A stretch of 64,000 bases of DNA from assembly GCF_003362725.1 (NCBI RefSeq), contig NZ_QKTV01000004.1, forward strand, positions 1 to 64,000, read 5' to 3'. This DNA is from Winogradskyella aurantiaca. GTDB lineage: Bacteria > Bacteroidota > Bacteroidia > Flavobacteriales > Flavobacteriaceae. Made by a program: the position numbers and the translations under genes. The notes beneath the pieces are model-generated. The model searched no databases. It was given only the letters and a program-made list of their open reading frames with translations, and was not told the origin of the DNA. Below are positions 29,392-39,205 of this stretch, one piece after another (the stretch's first letter is position 1; each line of letters begins with the position of its first letter).

Positions 29392-30849
29392 ATGGAAAAG
29401 ATAATTGACGAATCAAAACAAGGAGAGGCTTTAGTTCTTGATCAGAATCAACAAAATACCAAAAAGCTCTTTATTGAGAGTTATGGTTGCCAAATGAATT
29501 TTAGCGACAGTGAAATTGTCGCATCTATTTTGGCGGACCAAGGTTACAATACCACCAACGAACTTGAGGATGCAGACCTCGTACTTGTTAATACATGCTC
29601 TATACGCGATAAAGCAGAACAAACCGTTAGAAAGCGATTGGAAAAATACAACGCTGTAAAAAAAATAAACCCTGGAATGAAAATTGGGGTTTTAGGTTGT
29701 ATGGCAGAACGTCTAAAAGCAAAGTTCCTCGAAGAAGAAAAAATGGTTGACCTTGTGGTTGGTCCTGATGCTTATAAAGATCTCCCTAACCTTTTAGATG
29801 AGGTGGAAGAAGGTCGAGATGCTATTAACGTGATTCTATCCAAAGAAGAGACTTATGGCGACATTGCACCAGTGCGCCTAAATAGCAATGGTGTTACGGC
29901 TTTTGTTTCTATTACAAGAGGTTGCGATAACATGTGTACCTTCTGTGTGGTGCCATTTACAAGAGGACGAGAACGCAGTCGTGATCCTCAAAGTATCATA
30001 GAAGAGGTAAATGATTTAGCACTTAAAGGGTTTAAAGAAGTTACCCTTTTGGGCCAAAATGTGGATAGCTACCTTTGGTACGGTGGAGGCCTTAAAAAGG
30101 ATTTTGATAAGGCAACCGACATTCAAAAAGTCACGGCGGTCAACTTTGCTAATCTTCTGGAATTATGCGCTAAAGCACAGCCAAAGATGCGCTTTCGTTT
30201 CTCCACATCCAATCCTCAAGATATGACTTTAGATGTTATTGAAGTAATGGCCAAGTACGATAACATCTGTAAATACATTCATTTACCGGTACAAAGTGGT
30301 AGTAATAGTATTTTAAAAGCAATGAATCGTCAACATACCCGCGAGGAGTATTTTGAGCTTATAGATAATATCAAACAAATTATTCCAGATATAGGCTTAA
30401 GCCAGGATATGATATCTGGTTTCCCGGGAGAAACTGAGGCAGATCATCAAGACACTCTAAGTTTAATGGAATATGTGAAGTATGATTTTGGATTTATGTT
30501 CGCTTATTCTGAAAGACCTGGGACATTAGCCGCTCGTAAACTTGAAGACGATATCCCATTAGAAACTAAGAAACGTCGTCTTCAGGAAATCATCAATTTA
30601 CAACAAAAACACAGTGCCTACAGAACAAATGCCGTCGTTGGAAAGACCGTAGAAATTCTTATTGAAAAGGCATCAAAAAAGTCTGATCAGCACTGGTCTG
30701 GACGTACCACTCAAAATACAGTAGCAGTTTTCCCAAAAGAGCATTATAAGGTCGGTGATTTTGTAAACGTCAAAATTACAGATTGTACCTCTACCACACT
30801 TATTGGTGAGGCAGTGGGCTATTCAGATAACCAACCTCAAACAATCTAA
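29392..30849 (+). CDS. miaB: tRNA-2-methylthio-N6-dimethylallyladenosine synthase MiaB
   Basis: A 485-residue radical-SAM methylthiotransferase. The N-terminal UPF0004 domain contributes Cys33 (SYGCQMNFSDS), Cys69 (NTCSIRDKAEQ) and Cys103 (GCMAERL) for the auxiliary cluster. The radical-SAM cluster motif is Cys178-x3-Cys182-x2-Cys185 (RGCDNMCTFC). A TRAM domain follows at about 410-475. It adds the 2-methylthio group to i6A37 of tRNAs reading UNN codons. First gene of a five-gene plus-strand operon, 5 bp before the next gene. Confidence 0.96.
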   Translation: MEKIIDESKQGEALVLDQNQQNTKKLFIESYGCQMNFSDSEIVASILADQGYNTTNELEDADLVLVNTCSIRDKAEQTVRKRLEKYNAVKKINPGMKIGVLGCMAERLKAKFLEEEKMVDLVVGPDAYKDLPNLLDEVEEGRDAINVILSKEETYGDIAPVRLNSNGVTAFVSITRGCDNMCTFCVVPFTRGRERSRDPQSIIEEVNDLALKGFKEVTLLGQNVDSYLWYGGGLKKDFDKATDIQKVTAVNFANLLELCAKAQPKMRFRFSTSNPQDMTLDVIEVMAKYDNICKYIHLPVQSGSNSILKAMNRQHTREEYFELIDNIKQIIPDIGLSQDMISGFPGETEADHQDTLSLMEYVKYDFGFMFAYSERPGTLAARKLEDDIPLETKKRRLQEIINLQQKHSAYRTNAVVGKTVEILIEKASKKSDQHWSGRTTQNTVAVFPKEHYKVGDFVNVKITDCTSTTLIGEAVGYSDNQPQTI

Positions 30850-30854
30850 TTACT

Positions 30855-32120
30855 ATGGAATCTGTTCAAGCAATCAAGCAACGCTTTGGTATTATCGGCA
30901 ATGATCCCAAATTAAATAGAGCTATTGAAAAAGCCATTCAGGTAGCCCCTACTGATATTTCAGTTTTGGTTACTGGTGAAAGTGGAGTTGGGAAAGAAAG
31001 TATCCCAAAGATCATACATCAATTATCCCATAGGAAGCACGGAAAGTACATTGCTGTAAACTGTGGCGCCATTCCTGAGGGAACAATTGATAGCGAACTT
31101 TTTGGACATGAAAAAGGTGCGTTTACGGGTGCTACACAAACGCGCTCAGGCTATTTTGAGGTGGCCGATGGTGGTACCATATTCCTTGATGAAGTTGGGG
31201 AATTACCGTTAACAACTCAAGTTAGATTGTTACGTGTACTGGAAAATGGCGAATTTTTAAAGGTTGGTTCTAGTAAAGTACAGAAAACAGACGTACGTAT
31301 AGTTGCTGCCACCAATCTCGAAATGTTTGAAGCCATTAAAAAAGAGAAGTTTAGAGAGGATCTTTATTACAGACTAAGTACGGTTGAAATTCACTTACCT
31401 CCACTTCGCGACAGACACTCCGATATTCATCTACTATTTAGAAAGTTTGCCAGTGATTTTGCTCTTAAGTATAAGATGCCAACTATTAAATTGGCAGATG
31501 ATGGTGTAAATATGCTTCAAAAATATCGTTGGAACGGTAATATTAGGCAACTTCGCAATGTAGCAGAACAACTATCTGTATTAGAACAAACCCGAATAGT
31601 CAATGCAGAGACACTTAGAAGCTATTTACCCAATTCAGGTAAAAATCTTCCAGCCATAGTTGAGCGAAAAACGAATGACGGTGATTTTAGTAACGAACGG
31701 GAAATTTTGTATAAGGTTCTCTTTGATATGAAAAGCGATCTGAATGATCTAAAAAAACTCACCTTAGAATTGATGAATAGTGGGAATACTAATGAGGTTA
31801 GAGAAAGTCATGATGAATTAATTCAAAAAATTTACGGAGAGGAAACAGCTCATAGTGAGTTCAAAGCACCATCCGGTGAAATGGAAGTCATTCCAATTCC
31901 AGAACACACACATCATCAAATTGAAAACTCATCTCAAGAGGATAAATATCATTTTGCTGAGGAAATACAAGAAGAAGAGACTTTATCCTTGCAGGACAAG
32001 GAATTGGAACTGATAAAAAAGTCTCTTGAACGACATAACGGAAAACGCAAGCTGGCTGCACAAGAATTGGGCATAAGTGAACGTACACTTTACCGAAAGA
32101 TCAAACAATACGACCTTTAA
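30855..32120 (+). CDS. Sigma-54-interacting AAA+ transcription activator
   Basis: A 421-residue enhancer-binding protein without an N-terminal receiver domain. AAA+ Walker A is GESGVGKE (residues 41-48), the sigma-54 contact loop GAFTGA is at 88-93, and Walker B is [13 protein letters not shown] Fis-type helix-turn-helix closes the protein (residues about 385-421, [18 protein letters not shown]), after an acidic linker (about 285-380). Absence of a regulatory domain suggests activity is set by abundance or a partner. It sits inside a housekeeping operon between miaB and lptE. Confidence 0.92.
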   Translation: MESVQAIKQRFGIIGNDPKLNRAIEKAIQVAPTDISVLVTGESGVGKESIPKIIHQLSHRKHGKYIAVNCGAIPEGTIDSELFGHEKGAFTGATQTRSGYFEVADGGTIFLDEVGELPLTTQVRLLRVLENGEFLKVGSSKVQKTDVRIVAATNLEMFEAIKKEKFREDLYYRLSTVEIHLPPLRDRHSDIHLLFRKFASDFALKYKMPTIKLADDGVNMLQKYRWNGNIRQLRNVAEQLSVLEQTRIVNAETLRSYLPNSGKNLPAIVERKTNDGDFSNEREILYKVLFDMKSDLNDLKKLTLELMNSGNTNEVRESHDELIQKIYGEETAHSEFKAPSGEMEVIPIPEHTHHQIENSSQEDKYHFAEEIQEEETLSLQDKELELIKKSLERHNGKRKLAAQELGISERTLYRKIKQYDL

Positions 32121-32144
32121 ACACTGCGTTTATACTTAAAATTC

Positions 32145-32651
32145 ATGATAAAAAAACTAAAATCTTTTCTGCTAATCACATCCAGTTTTGTCCTCATAGG
32201 CTGTGGAGCCTATTCCTTTACTGGCGCAGATACTGGCAATGCTGAAACCTTTCAGGTCAATTTTTTTCAGAACAATGCACAACTCGTCGAACCCGGTATT
32301 GATATCTTGTTTCAGAACACCTTACAAGATCTCATTGTAAATCAAACCAATTTAAGCCTTGTCACCTCCGGCGGTGACCTAACCTATGAAGGAGAAATAA
32401 CGGAGTACCGCATTTCACCAATGACAGCAACAGCTGAGCAGACCGCTGCACAAAACCGATTGACCATTACAGTTAATGTGCGATATTTTAATAAATTGGA
32501 CGAAGAAAAGGATTTCGAAAAACGATTTAGCTTCTTCTTCGATTACCCTGCAGATAGTCAATTAGTTGGAACTGTAAGAGATGTTGCTATTGAAACAATT
32601 TACGAGCGTCTTACTCTGGATATATTTAATGCGTCATTAGCTAATTGGTAA
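32145..32651 (+). CDS. lptE: LptE-family lipopolysaccharide assembly lipoprotein
   Basis: 168 residues with a lipoprotein signal ending in LIGC (Cys20) followed by GAYSFTG, a motif shared by Bacteroidota LptE-like proteins. The mature part is predicted mixed beta/alpha (GGDLTYEGEITEYRISPM; NRLTITVNVRYFN). In the family it plugs and stabilises the LptD outer-membrane translocon. LptD is not in this window. It follows the sigma-54 activator and directly precedes the next gene with no spacer. Confidence 0.8.
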   Translation: MIKKLKSFLLITSSFVLIGCGAYSFTGADTGNAETFQVNFFQNNAQLVEPGIDILFQNTLQDLIVNQTNLSLVTSGGDLTYEGEITEYRISPMTATAEQTAAQNRLTITVNVRYFNKLDEEKDFEKRFSFFFDYPADSQLVGTVRDVAIETIYERLTLDIFNASLANW

Positions 32652-33551
32652 ATGGAAAAAGATGAATTCATAAAACTTTTGGACGACCCTACTCACTTAA
32701 CAAGTGAGGACGTCAATAGCTTAAAATCAGTTACAGAAGAATTCCCCTATTTTCAATCTGCAAGAGCCTTGTATTTAAAAGGGCTTAAAAACATTGATAG
32801 TTATAAGTATAATAACAGTCTTAAAAAAACGGCCGCATATACAACAGACCGCAGTGTTCTTTTTGACTTTATTACATCTGAGGTGTTTAATCAAAATGCC
32901 ATCTCCAAAAACATCAAACAAAATTCAGAGTATCTCAAGCAAATGGACTTGAATGAACTTGATGACATCTCAGTAAATAAAAGCATGCTTATTGATGAGG
33001 CGCTAAAAACGCACATTCAAAATACCGAAGGAGTTCTAGACCCAGACCTATTTAAGCCAAAAGAGACAGAACAAAACAGTCCTGACCGTTCATCAGAACA
33101 ACCTATTATTGCCATTGACGTTGAAAATATTGCACCTGAAGAAACTCTAGAATTGGGCAAACCTCTAGAGTTTGATAGTAACGAGACCCACTCCTTCGCT
33201 GAATGGCTTAAGATTACTGATTTCAAACCAATTGACCGAGGCAATGAAACTTCCAATGACACATCCGTACCACCAATTACATCCAAACTTGATCTGATAG
33301 ATAAGTTTATAGAAGACAACCCGAAGATTGTTCCTAAAGAGGAACAGCCAACATTGATAGTTACTCAAGAGAATTTATGGAAGGATGAAGGCCTAATGAC
33401 AGAGACCTTAGCTCGTATATATCTAGAGCAAAAAAACTACAATAAAGCCATTCAATCGTATAGGATTTTAAGTTTGAAATATCCAGAAAAAAGTAGTTTC
33501 TTTGCAGACCAAATTAAAGCAGTAGAAGCAATTCAACTGCGCAACTCATAA
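32652..33551 (+). CDS. Conserved flavobacterial protein with C-terminal TPR-like helix pair
   Basis: 299 residues, not assignable to a named family here. It starts directly at the lptE stop. The N-terminal half is helical (HLTSEDVNSLKSVTEEFPYFQSARALYLKGL), the middle is polar and acidic and probably disordered, and a TPR-like pair closes it (ETLARIYLEQKNYNKAIQSYRILSLKYPEKS). There is no signal peptide or membrane segment. The position in the miaB-secG operon is the main clue; function unknown. Confidence 0.65.
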   Translation: MEKDEFIKLLDDPTHLTSEDVNSLKSVTEEFPYFQSARALYLKGLKNIDSYKYNNSLKKTAAYTTDRSVLFDFITSEVFNQNAISKNIKQNSEYLKQMDLNELDDISVNKSMLIDEALKTHIQNTEGVLDPDLFKPKETEQNSPDRSSEQPIIAIDVENIAPEETLELGKPLEFDSNETHSFAEWLKITDFKPIDRGNETSNDTSVPPITSKLDLIDKFIEDNPKIVPKEEQPTLIVTQENLWKDEGLMTETLARIYLEQKNYNKAIQSYRILSLKYPEKSSFFADQIKAVEAIQLRNS

Positions 33552-33556
33552 ATACA

Positions 33557-33892
33557 ATGACAAAGTTTACCATATTTTTAATATTGATAGTTTTAGTAGC
33601 CTTTTTTCTGGTTGTAGTCATAATGGTACAGAATCCTAAAGGTGGAGGTCTTTCCTCATCTTTTGGTGGTGGCGGCAACCAACAAATTGGTGGAGTTAAG
33701 CAAACGGGTGACTTTTTAGATAAAAGTACCTGGGTATTAGCTACACTGCTAATCGCTTTAATCTTATTATCTAATGTTACCATTCAGGGAGCCGGTGAAG
33801 TCATAGATTCGAAAGCATTAGATTCAAATGATGTTGAAGTACCTGCAACACTGCCAGACACTTCTAATGAGGATACTACTGGAGACAACTAA
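33557..33892 (+). CDS. secG: Preprotein translocase subunit SecG
   Basis: 111 residues with two membrane helices (about 4-22 and 57-74). The conserved cytoplasmic loop between them reads MVQNPKGGGLSSSFGGG and is diagnostic of SecG. An acidic hydrophilic tail follows. It assists SecYE in the protein export that feeds the T9SS. Last gene of the operon, followed by a strong terminator. Confidence 0.94.
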   Translation: MTKFTIFLILIVLVAFFLVVVIMVQNPKGGGLSSSFGGGGNQQIGGVKQTGDFLDKSTWVLATLLIALILLSNVTIQGAGEVIDSKALDSNDVEVPATLPDTSNEDTTGDN

Positions 33893-33914
33893 AAAAACCC
33901 AATACCTTATACCA

Positions 33915-33950
33915 TACAAAAAGCGCTTCCAATTGGAAGCGCTTTTTTTG
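33915..33950. terminator. Bidirectional terminator between secG and the coiled-coil gene
   Basis: A long perfect stem (AAAAAGCGCTTCC / GGAAGCGCTTTTT, 4-nt loop) with T runs on both strands lies between convergent genes. It can end secG on the plus strand and the zinc-ribbon-family gene on the minus strand. Confidence 0.88.
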
Positions 33951-33988
33951 ATTAATCCCTATAAAATTTAATCAACTAAATGCCAATC

Positions 33989-34771
33989 TTAATTTAGCTT
34001 GGCAAAAAGTTTTTGCATTTTTTCCTTTTCTTCTTGGGCTAATTCTGCATCTACAAGAATTCTTCCACTGTGCTCATCAGTAATAACTTTTTTACGTGAG
34101 GCTATTTCAACTTGCACTTGGGGTGGAATAGTAAAGAAGGATCCACCAGAAGCACCACGTTCAACTGGTACTACCGCTAAACCATTTTTAACATTATTTC
34201 TTATACGCTTATAGGCCTTGACAAGGCGCTCCTCTATCTTGGTCTGAAATTCATCAGATTTCTCTAAAAGGGCCTTTTCCTCTTTTTCTGTTTCTTTAAG
34301 GATTTCATCCAACTCACTCTTTTTATTCTTTAAGTGGTTGTTACGCTCCTTAAGTTTATCTTTAGTCTCAGACATAACCTCTTTCTTCTGTTCAATCTGA
34401 GCCTTAAATTCTTTTATATGTTTCTCAGCAAGTTGAATTTCTAACTCTTGATACTCAATCTCTTTACTTAATGAGTTGTACTCTCTATTGTTGCGAACAT
34501 TTTTTTGCTGCTCCGTATACTTCTTGATTAAAGCGTTGGACTCTTCTATTAAGTTCTTTCTTGACTTGATTTCTTCCTCGATCATGTCAAGGTTCTCATT
34601 AAGCTTATCAATTCTGGTGTTTAAACCTTCAACTTCATCTTCTAAATCTCTTACTTCTAAAGGTAGTTCCCCACGAACATTTCTAATTTCATCAACTCTG
34701 GAATCAATTAGTTGTAAATCGTATAATGCTCTTAATCTATCCTCTACAGAAGCTTCAGCTTTTTTTGCCAT
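33989..34771 (-). CDS. Zinc-ribbon-family coiled-coil protein lacking the zinc cysteines
   Basis: 260 residues, largely one long coiled coil (residues about 15-185). The C-terminal part aligns with the C4-type zinc ribbon (motifs CxxC...FxTIPPQ and CxxCGRILY), but here the cysteine positions read ASGGSFFTIPPQ (207-218) and TDEHSGRILVD (231-241). No cysteine remains, so zinc binding is excluded. The gene lies 3 bp after the Nif3-like gene, forming a pair. Role unknown. Confidence 0.8.
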   Translation of the reverse strand: MAKKAEASVEDRLRALYDLQLIDSRVDEIRNVRGELPLEVRDLEDEVEGLNTRIDKLNENLDMIEEEIKSRKNLIEESNALIKKYTEQQKNVRNNREYNSLSKEIEYQELEIQLAEKHIKEFKAQIEQKKEVMSETKDKLKERNNHLKNKKSELDEILKETEKEEKALLEKSDEFQTKIEERLVKAYKRIRNNVKNGLAVVPVERGASGGSFFTIPPQVQVEIASRKKVITDEHSGRILVDAELAQEEKEKMQKLFAKLN

Positions 34772-34774
34772 AAT

Positions 34775-35890
34775 CTAAAGATAATTAACCGGATTTGTAT
34801 TGGTTTTCGATAATATGATCTTGCCTTCCGACAAGGCAGGTGCAAAATTAGTAATTTTTTTTGAGAGATAGTCAGTTAAAAAGGATTTTGTAAACTGCTC
34901 GCTTTCATAGTGTCCAATATCAGCAATAACTATTTTCCCCTCGGCTCTAAAAAAGTCATGGTATTTAAAATCTGAACTTATAAATACATCAGCTCCTTGA
35001 GCTATAGCAGCCTCAATTGCAAAGCTTCCTGAACCACCTAAAACTGCAACTCTAGAAACTGATTTTTTAAGTAATTGACTGTGTCTTACAACTCCACAGT
35101 TCATAGTGTTCTTTACAAATTCTAAAAAGCCCTTCTCATTCATCGCCTCTGTAAGATTTCCTATCATACCCATTCCAATATGTTGATGAGAATTGTCTAG
35201 AGTTATGATCTCGTAGGCCACCTCTTCATATGGGTGCGCTTTAAACATTGCTTTTAAAACTTTACTCTCAAGATGTTTGGTGAAAGTTACGGAAATGGCA
35301 ATCTCAGGCTCTTCTTGAACCTTCCCTCTTTCACCTAAGACAGGATTGGAATCTTTATTTCCTTTAAAGGTTCCCACACCTTTATAATTGAAACTGCAAT
35401 CATCGTAGTTTCCAATTCCACCGGCTCCCGCACTAAAAAGAGCCTCTCTCAAATGATTAGCTGAAGATTCAGGCACATAGGTGAGCAACTTTTTGATTGA
35501 ATTCTTTTGTGGTATTAATATCTGCTTATTAAGCAACCCAAGCTTGTTACATATAATGTCATTCACTCCCTTAAAAGAATTGTCTAAAGCTGTATGAATG
35601 GCAAAAATTGCAATATCGTTTTTTATAGCCTTTACAACTGTGCGTTCCACATAGTTGCCACCGGTTAAGGATTTAAGCCCTTTGAATATTATGGGATGAA
35701 AACTCACAATTAAATTGCACCCTGCTTCCACAGCTTCATCCACAACGGCTTCAATGGTATCTAAGGTTACAAGAACACCTTTGACCTCAGCTTCTTTATC
35801 ACCGACCAAAAGGCCCACATTATCAAAATCTTCGGCATATTTTAAAGGGGCAAGTTCTTCCAGAATCTGAATTACTTCTCGGATCTGCAT
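34775..35890 (-). CDS. Nif3-like dinuclear metal center protein
   Basis: 371 residues, with an N-terminal half (APLKYAEDFDNVGLLVGD, SFHPIIFKGLKSL) carrying conserved His and Asp metal residues and a C-terminal half (HIGMGMIGNL, GGSGSFAIEAA, GADVFISSDFKYHDFF, IADIGHYESEQF). A middle insertion (about 125-250) resembles the PII-like domain of the long Nif3 family. These form hexamers with a dinuclear metal site and have an unclear function (sometimes annotated GTP cyclohydrolase 1 type 2 homolog). A TATTTTTG box at 35907-35914 on the minus strand may be its promoter. Confidence 0.9.
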   Translation of the reverse strand: MQIREVIQILEELAPLKYAEDFDNVGLLVGDKEAEVKGVLVTLDTIEAVVDEAVEAGCNLIVSFHPIIFKGLKSLTGGNYVERTVVKAIKNDIAIFAIHTALDNSFKGVNDIICNKLGLLNKQILIPQKNSIKKLLTYVPESSANHLREALFSAGAGGIGNYDDCSFNYKGVGTFKGNKDSNPVLGERGKVQEEPEIAISVTFTKHLESKVLKAMFKAHPYEEVAYEIITLDNSHQHIGMGMIGNLTEAMNEKGFLEFVKNTMNCGVVRHSQLLKKSVSRVAVLGGSGSFAIEAAIAQGADVFISSDFKYHDFFRAEGKIVIADIGHYESEQFTKSFLTDYLSKKITNFAPALSEGKIILSKTNTNPVNYL

Positions 35891-35930
35891 AAATTGACAT
35901 TTGTATCAAAAATAGCATATTTTCGTACTA

Positions 35931-36932
35931 ATGAAATTCATAAGGATATTATTGTTCCCTTTGGTCCCAATCTACTTTCTGGTTACCTGGACTCGTAACA
36001 TCCTTTTCGATAAAGGCTTATTAAAATCAAAAGCTTACAATATCCCGATTATTTGTGTCGGAAACCTGAGCACGGGGGGCACTGGAAAAACCCCAATGAT
36101 CGAATATCTCGTTCGATTATTATATGAGAATCATGAATTAGCAATATTGAGTAGGGGTTATAAGCGCGATACTAAGGGTTTTATTTTGGCTGATTCCAAA
36201 AGTTCTGTTTTAGATATTGGAGATGAACCTTTTCAATTTTATAGAAAATTTGACAGCCTAAGTATCGCCGTGGCCGAAAAACGCGTTGAAGGAATTGATA
36301 GATTATTGGCTTTGGACACCCCACCTAATTGCATATTGTTAGATGATGCTTATCAACATCGATATGTTAAGGCGGGATTCAATATTTTGCTTACCTCCTA
36401 TCAGCAACCATTCTTTGAGGATATTGTATTACCTACTGGAAACTTACGTGAGCCCAAATCTGGTTCTAAACGCGCTGATATTATTATAATAACCAAATGC
36501 CCAGGAGGACTAGGTCAAAAAGAAAAAAAAATAATTACACAGAAATTAAAACTTTTACCCAATCAATCGGTTTTCTTTAGTTCCATTACCTACTCTCAAA
36601 CAGTATTTAACCACAACGAACAAATGGCCCTTAGTGAACTAAAAAGCTTCACCTTGGTCACTGGAATTGCTTATCCAGATCCGCTTATCCAATTTTTAAA
36701 GGAGGAAGGGTTAGTATTTAAACATTTATCATTTCCAGATCACCATACCTTTTCGCCGGAAGAAGTAATTGATCTTTCAAAAGAATCATTAATAATAACT
36801 ACAGAAAAAGACTTTGTAAGGTTATCTGAAGCTAAGGAATTAAACTCAAATCTGTGGTACTTGCCCATCGAATTTGTCCTGGACGATCCCAATAGGTTTA
36901 AAAACCTTGTTTTGAATTTTACTAAGAATTGA
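35931..36932 (+). CDS. lpxK: Tetraacyldisaccharide 4'-kinase
   Basis: 333 residues. An N-terminal membrane-associated helix (ILLFPLVPIYFLVTWTRN) is followed by a P-loop (NLSTGGTGKTPMIEYL, near residue 48) and the LpxK fold (ILSRGYKRDTKGFILAD, CILLDDAYQHRYVKAGFNILL). It phosphorylates the disaccharide 1-phosphate to make lipid IVA in lipid A biosynthesis at the inner membrane. It is convergent with the histidine kinase gene, only 1 bp between the stops. Confidence 0.95.
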   Translation: MKFIRILLFPLVPIYFLVTWTRNILFDKGLLKSKAYNIPIICVGNLSTGGTGKTPMIEYLVRLLYENHELAILSRGYKRDTKGFILADSKSSVLDIGDEPFQFYRKFDSLSIAVAEKRVEGIDRLLALDTPPNCILLDDAYQHRYVKAGFNILLTSYQQPFFEDIVLPTGNLREPKSGSKRADIIIITKCPGGLGQKEKKIITQKLKLLPNQSVFFSSITYSQTVFNHNEQMALSELKSFTLVTGIAYPDPLIQFLKEEGLVFKHLSFPDHHTFSPEEVIDLSKESLIITTEKDFVRLSEAKELNSNLWYLPIEFVLDDPNRFKNLVLNFTKN

Positions 36933-36933
36933 A

Positions 36934-39159
36934 TTAGGCAGTGACATTTTCTTGGCCACTCAAAGCGCCATACAGCTTCTTCTCGAAGTCTTCTTGCCTA
37001 AAAGGTTTGGATATGATATCATCAAATCCAGCTTCATCAAATTCATGCATTTTATCCTCCAGAGTTACGGCAGTTAAGGCAAAAATAGTTAGCTCCTTAT
37101 CGAAGCTTCTAATAATTTTTGTTGCTTCCAATCCACTAATTCCTGGCATGTGAATGTCCATTAACACAACGCTATAGGATACTTCTTTAACCTTATCTAC
37201 AGCTGCCTCACCGTTATCAACTATATCACAGTGCAGACCCATTTTGTTGAGAATCTTTTTGGTAATCATTTGATTGATTTTGTTGTCCTCAACAACCAAA
37301 ATTTTAATGTTACTTAAATCCAAGGCTTGTAGTTTTTTTGATTCCTCACTAACTTTTGGTTTTTCCTTAGGTTCTGAATAGGTTAAAGGAATTTCAAAAA
37401 AGAAAGTAGTACCTTTTCCCAGTTCACTAGTGAGATATACTTTTCCTTTGAGAATTTCTACCAACCCTTTTACAATGGATAGACCTAAGCCAGTGCCACC
37501 ATATTTTCGGTTGATTTGAACAGATCCTTGAGAAAAACTATCGAACATATGTTCTTGTTTTTCTTTGGAAATACCGATACCATTATCCTCCACTTCGAAT
37601 TTAAGAACGTAATCGTTTTGATTTTGATTTACTTTCTTAACACGAACCCAGATGTCGCCATCTTTGGTGAATTTAATGGCATTGCCAAGCAGGTTAATTA
37701 AAATTTGGGATATTTTTAATTGATCCCCATCAAAGGTTTCGGGGATCCCTTTTTCGTATTCGTAATGAATGACACTATTGTTATCATGGGCTGAATTACT
37801 TAAAGCCGAAATAACATTTTCTATCTTCTTATGTAAATTGAAATGTTCCGGATCCAACTCCACTTTATTGGCCTCAATCTTATTAATTTGAAGAATATCA
37901 TTAATAAACGTCAACAAATAGTCTCCAGAAAATTTCAACGACTTTAAATGTGGGACCTGATGCTGCTTTGGATTTTCTTCAAGTAACATATTTGTTAGAC
38001 CAGTAACTGCATAAAGCGGTGTTCTTAACTCGTGAGTTACAGTTGACAAGAAATTAGCTTTTGTCTTAGAGGCTAATTCAGCTTTTTCCTTGGCCACAAT
38101 CAATTCATCATTTTTCTTATGAAGCATGTTATTGGTCTTCAACCGAATGTTGTTATTCTTGTATAAAGACAATGTTAGAAGCGATAAAATTGTAATTAAA
38201 GAAATACTCAAAATTGTGGTAATTCTTGATAAATTGCTTTCGGCCTCAGCCTCATCGATCTGATCTTTTAACTCCTCATTTTCAGCATTTCTATATTGAT
38301 TAACATATTGTGCTCTTTTCTCCGGTGACAAATTATCGCGTCTAATATCAAGAATAGAATCTGATAACCTCAGGTGTTTATTTAGATAGACATTTGAGGA
38401 TTTATAATCCTCAAGTTTCTGGTAAATCTTACTGAGTGCCAAGTAACCTTCATTTAAAGTACCAACCATATCACTATTGGATGCTATATCCATACCCTCT
38501 TCAACAAGAGTTAAGGCCATTTGAAGATTCCCTAGAGCACAATTAACTTTACCATTTTGTATAAGTGCATTGCTTAATACTCTTGTTTCGTTATGGCGTT
38601 TTGCCAACAAAATAGATGATTCTAATTTAGATTTGGCCTCGTCATACTGCTTCAGTTTCATGTAAACTTTAGCCTCATTTAGTAGTACCTCTGGAATATA
38701 TTGATCCAAACCCTCTTCCTCAAATTTTGTATGAGCAGATTGAAAGTATTCGAGAGCAATACTGTGCTCACCCATGCTGCTACTGATATAACCTCTTATA
38801 TTATATGTAAGGGCAAGATTTGCATAATCCTCAATCTCCCGCTGGATTTCTTGTGCTTTTTGGAGAGAGAATATCGCCTGTTTGGGCTCCTCAACCAAAA
38901 ATTCAATTTTGGCAAGTTTGGTAAAAATCACGCCTTGCGTCTTCTGATCGTCAATTGATTGAGCCAATTGAAGCGCTTTTTCTAAATGATCTTTAGCTGG
39001 AAAATAATCACCTCGGTCGCTTTCAAGCCTGGCCTGTTCAATCAAATTTTGAACATTCATGGAAACCTTATCTTCCTCCTCATTATAACCACCTTGTGCT
39101 AATAATGGGAGTTGCCAAGTAAAAAGTAATACAAATAACGTCAGCCTGATTTGGGACAT
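36934..39159 (-). CDS. TPR hybrid sensor histidine kinase
   Basis: 741 residues: signal peptide (about 1-21), a periplasmic TPR array (about 35-300), one membrane helix (314-333), a dimerisation domain with phospho-acceptor His376 (STVTHELRTPLY), an HATPase domain (LLGNAIKFTKDGDIWV, GTGLGLSIVKGL) and a C-terminal receiver (starts near 619, phosphate acceptor Asp668 in LMDIHMPG). No DNA-binding domain or HPt domain follows, so phosphotransfer to another protein is likely. The TPR sensor probably reads a protein or cell-envelope cue. Neighbours give no hint of the target. Confidence 0.92.
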   Translation of the reverse strand: MSQIRLTLFVLLFTWQLPLLAQGGYNEEEDKVSMNVQNLIEQARLESDRGDYFPAKDHLEKALQLAQSIDDQKTQGVIFTKLAKIEFLVEEPKQAIFSLQKAQEIQREIEDYANLALTYNIRGYISSSMGEHSIALEYFQSAHTKFEEEGLDQYIPEVLLNEAKVYMKLKQYDEAKSKLESSILLAKRHNETRVLSNALIQNGKVNCALGNLQMALTLVEEGMDIASNSDMVGTLNEGYLALSKIYQKLEDYKSSNVYLNKHLRLSDSILDIRRDNLSPEKRAQYVNQYRNAENEELKDQIDEAEAESNLSRITTILSISLITILSLLTLSLYKNNNIRLKTNNMLHKKNDELIVAKEKAELASKTKANFLSTVTHELRTPLYAVTGLTNMLLEENPKQHQVPHLKSLKFSGDYLLTFINDILQINKIEANKVELDPEHFNLHKKIENVISALSNSAHDNNSVIHYEYEKGIPETFDGDQLKISQILINLLGNAIKFTKDGDIWVRVKKVNQNQNDYVLKFEVEDNGIGISKEKQEHMFDSFSQGSVQINRKYGGTGLGLSIVKGLVEILKGKVYLTSELGKGTTFFFEIPLTYSEPKEKPKVSEESKKLQALDLSNIKILVVEDNKINQMITKKILNKMGLHCDIVDNGEAAVDKVKEVSYSVVLMDIHMPGISGLEATKIIRSFDKELTIFALTAVTLEDKMHEFDEAGFDDIISKPFRQEDFEKKLYGALSGQENVTA

Positions 39160-39205
39160 CTCAGCAGATTTTATAGAACAAATATAGATATTTATTCGAT
39201 AAAAG

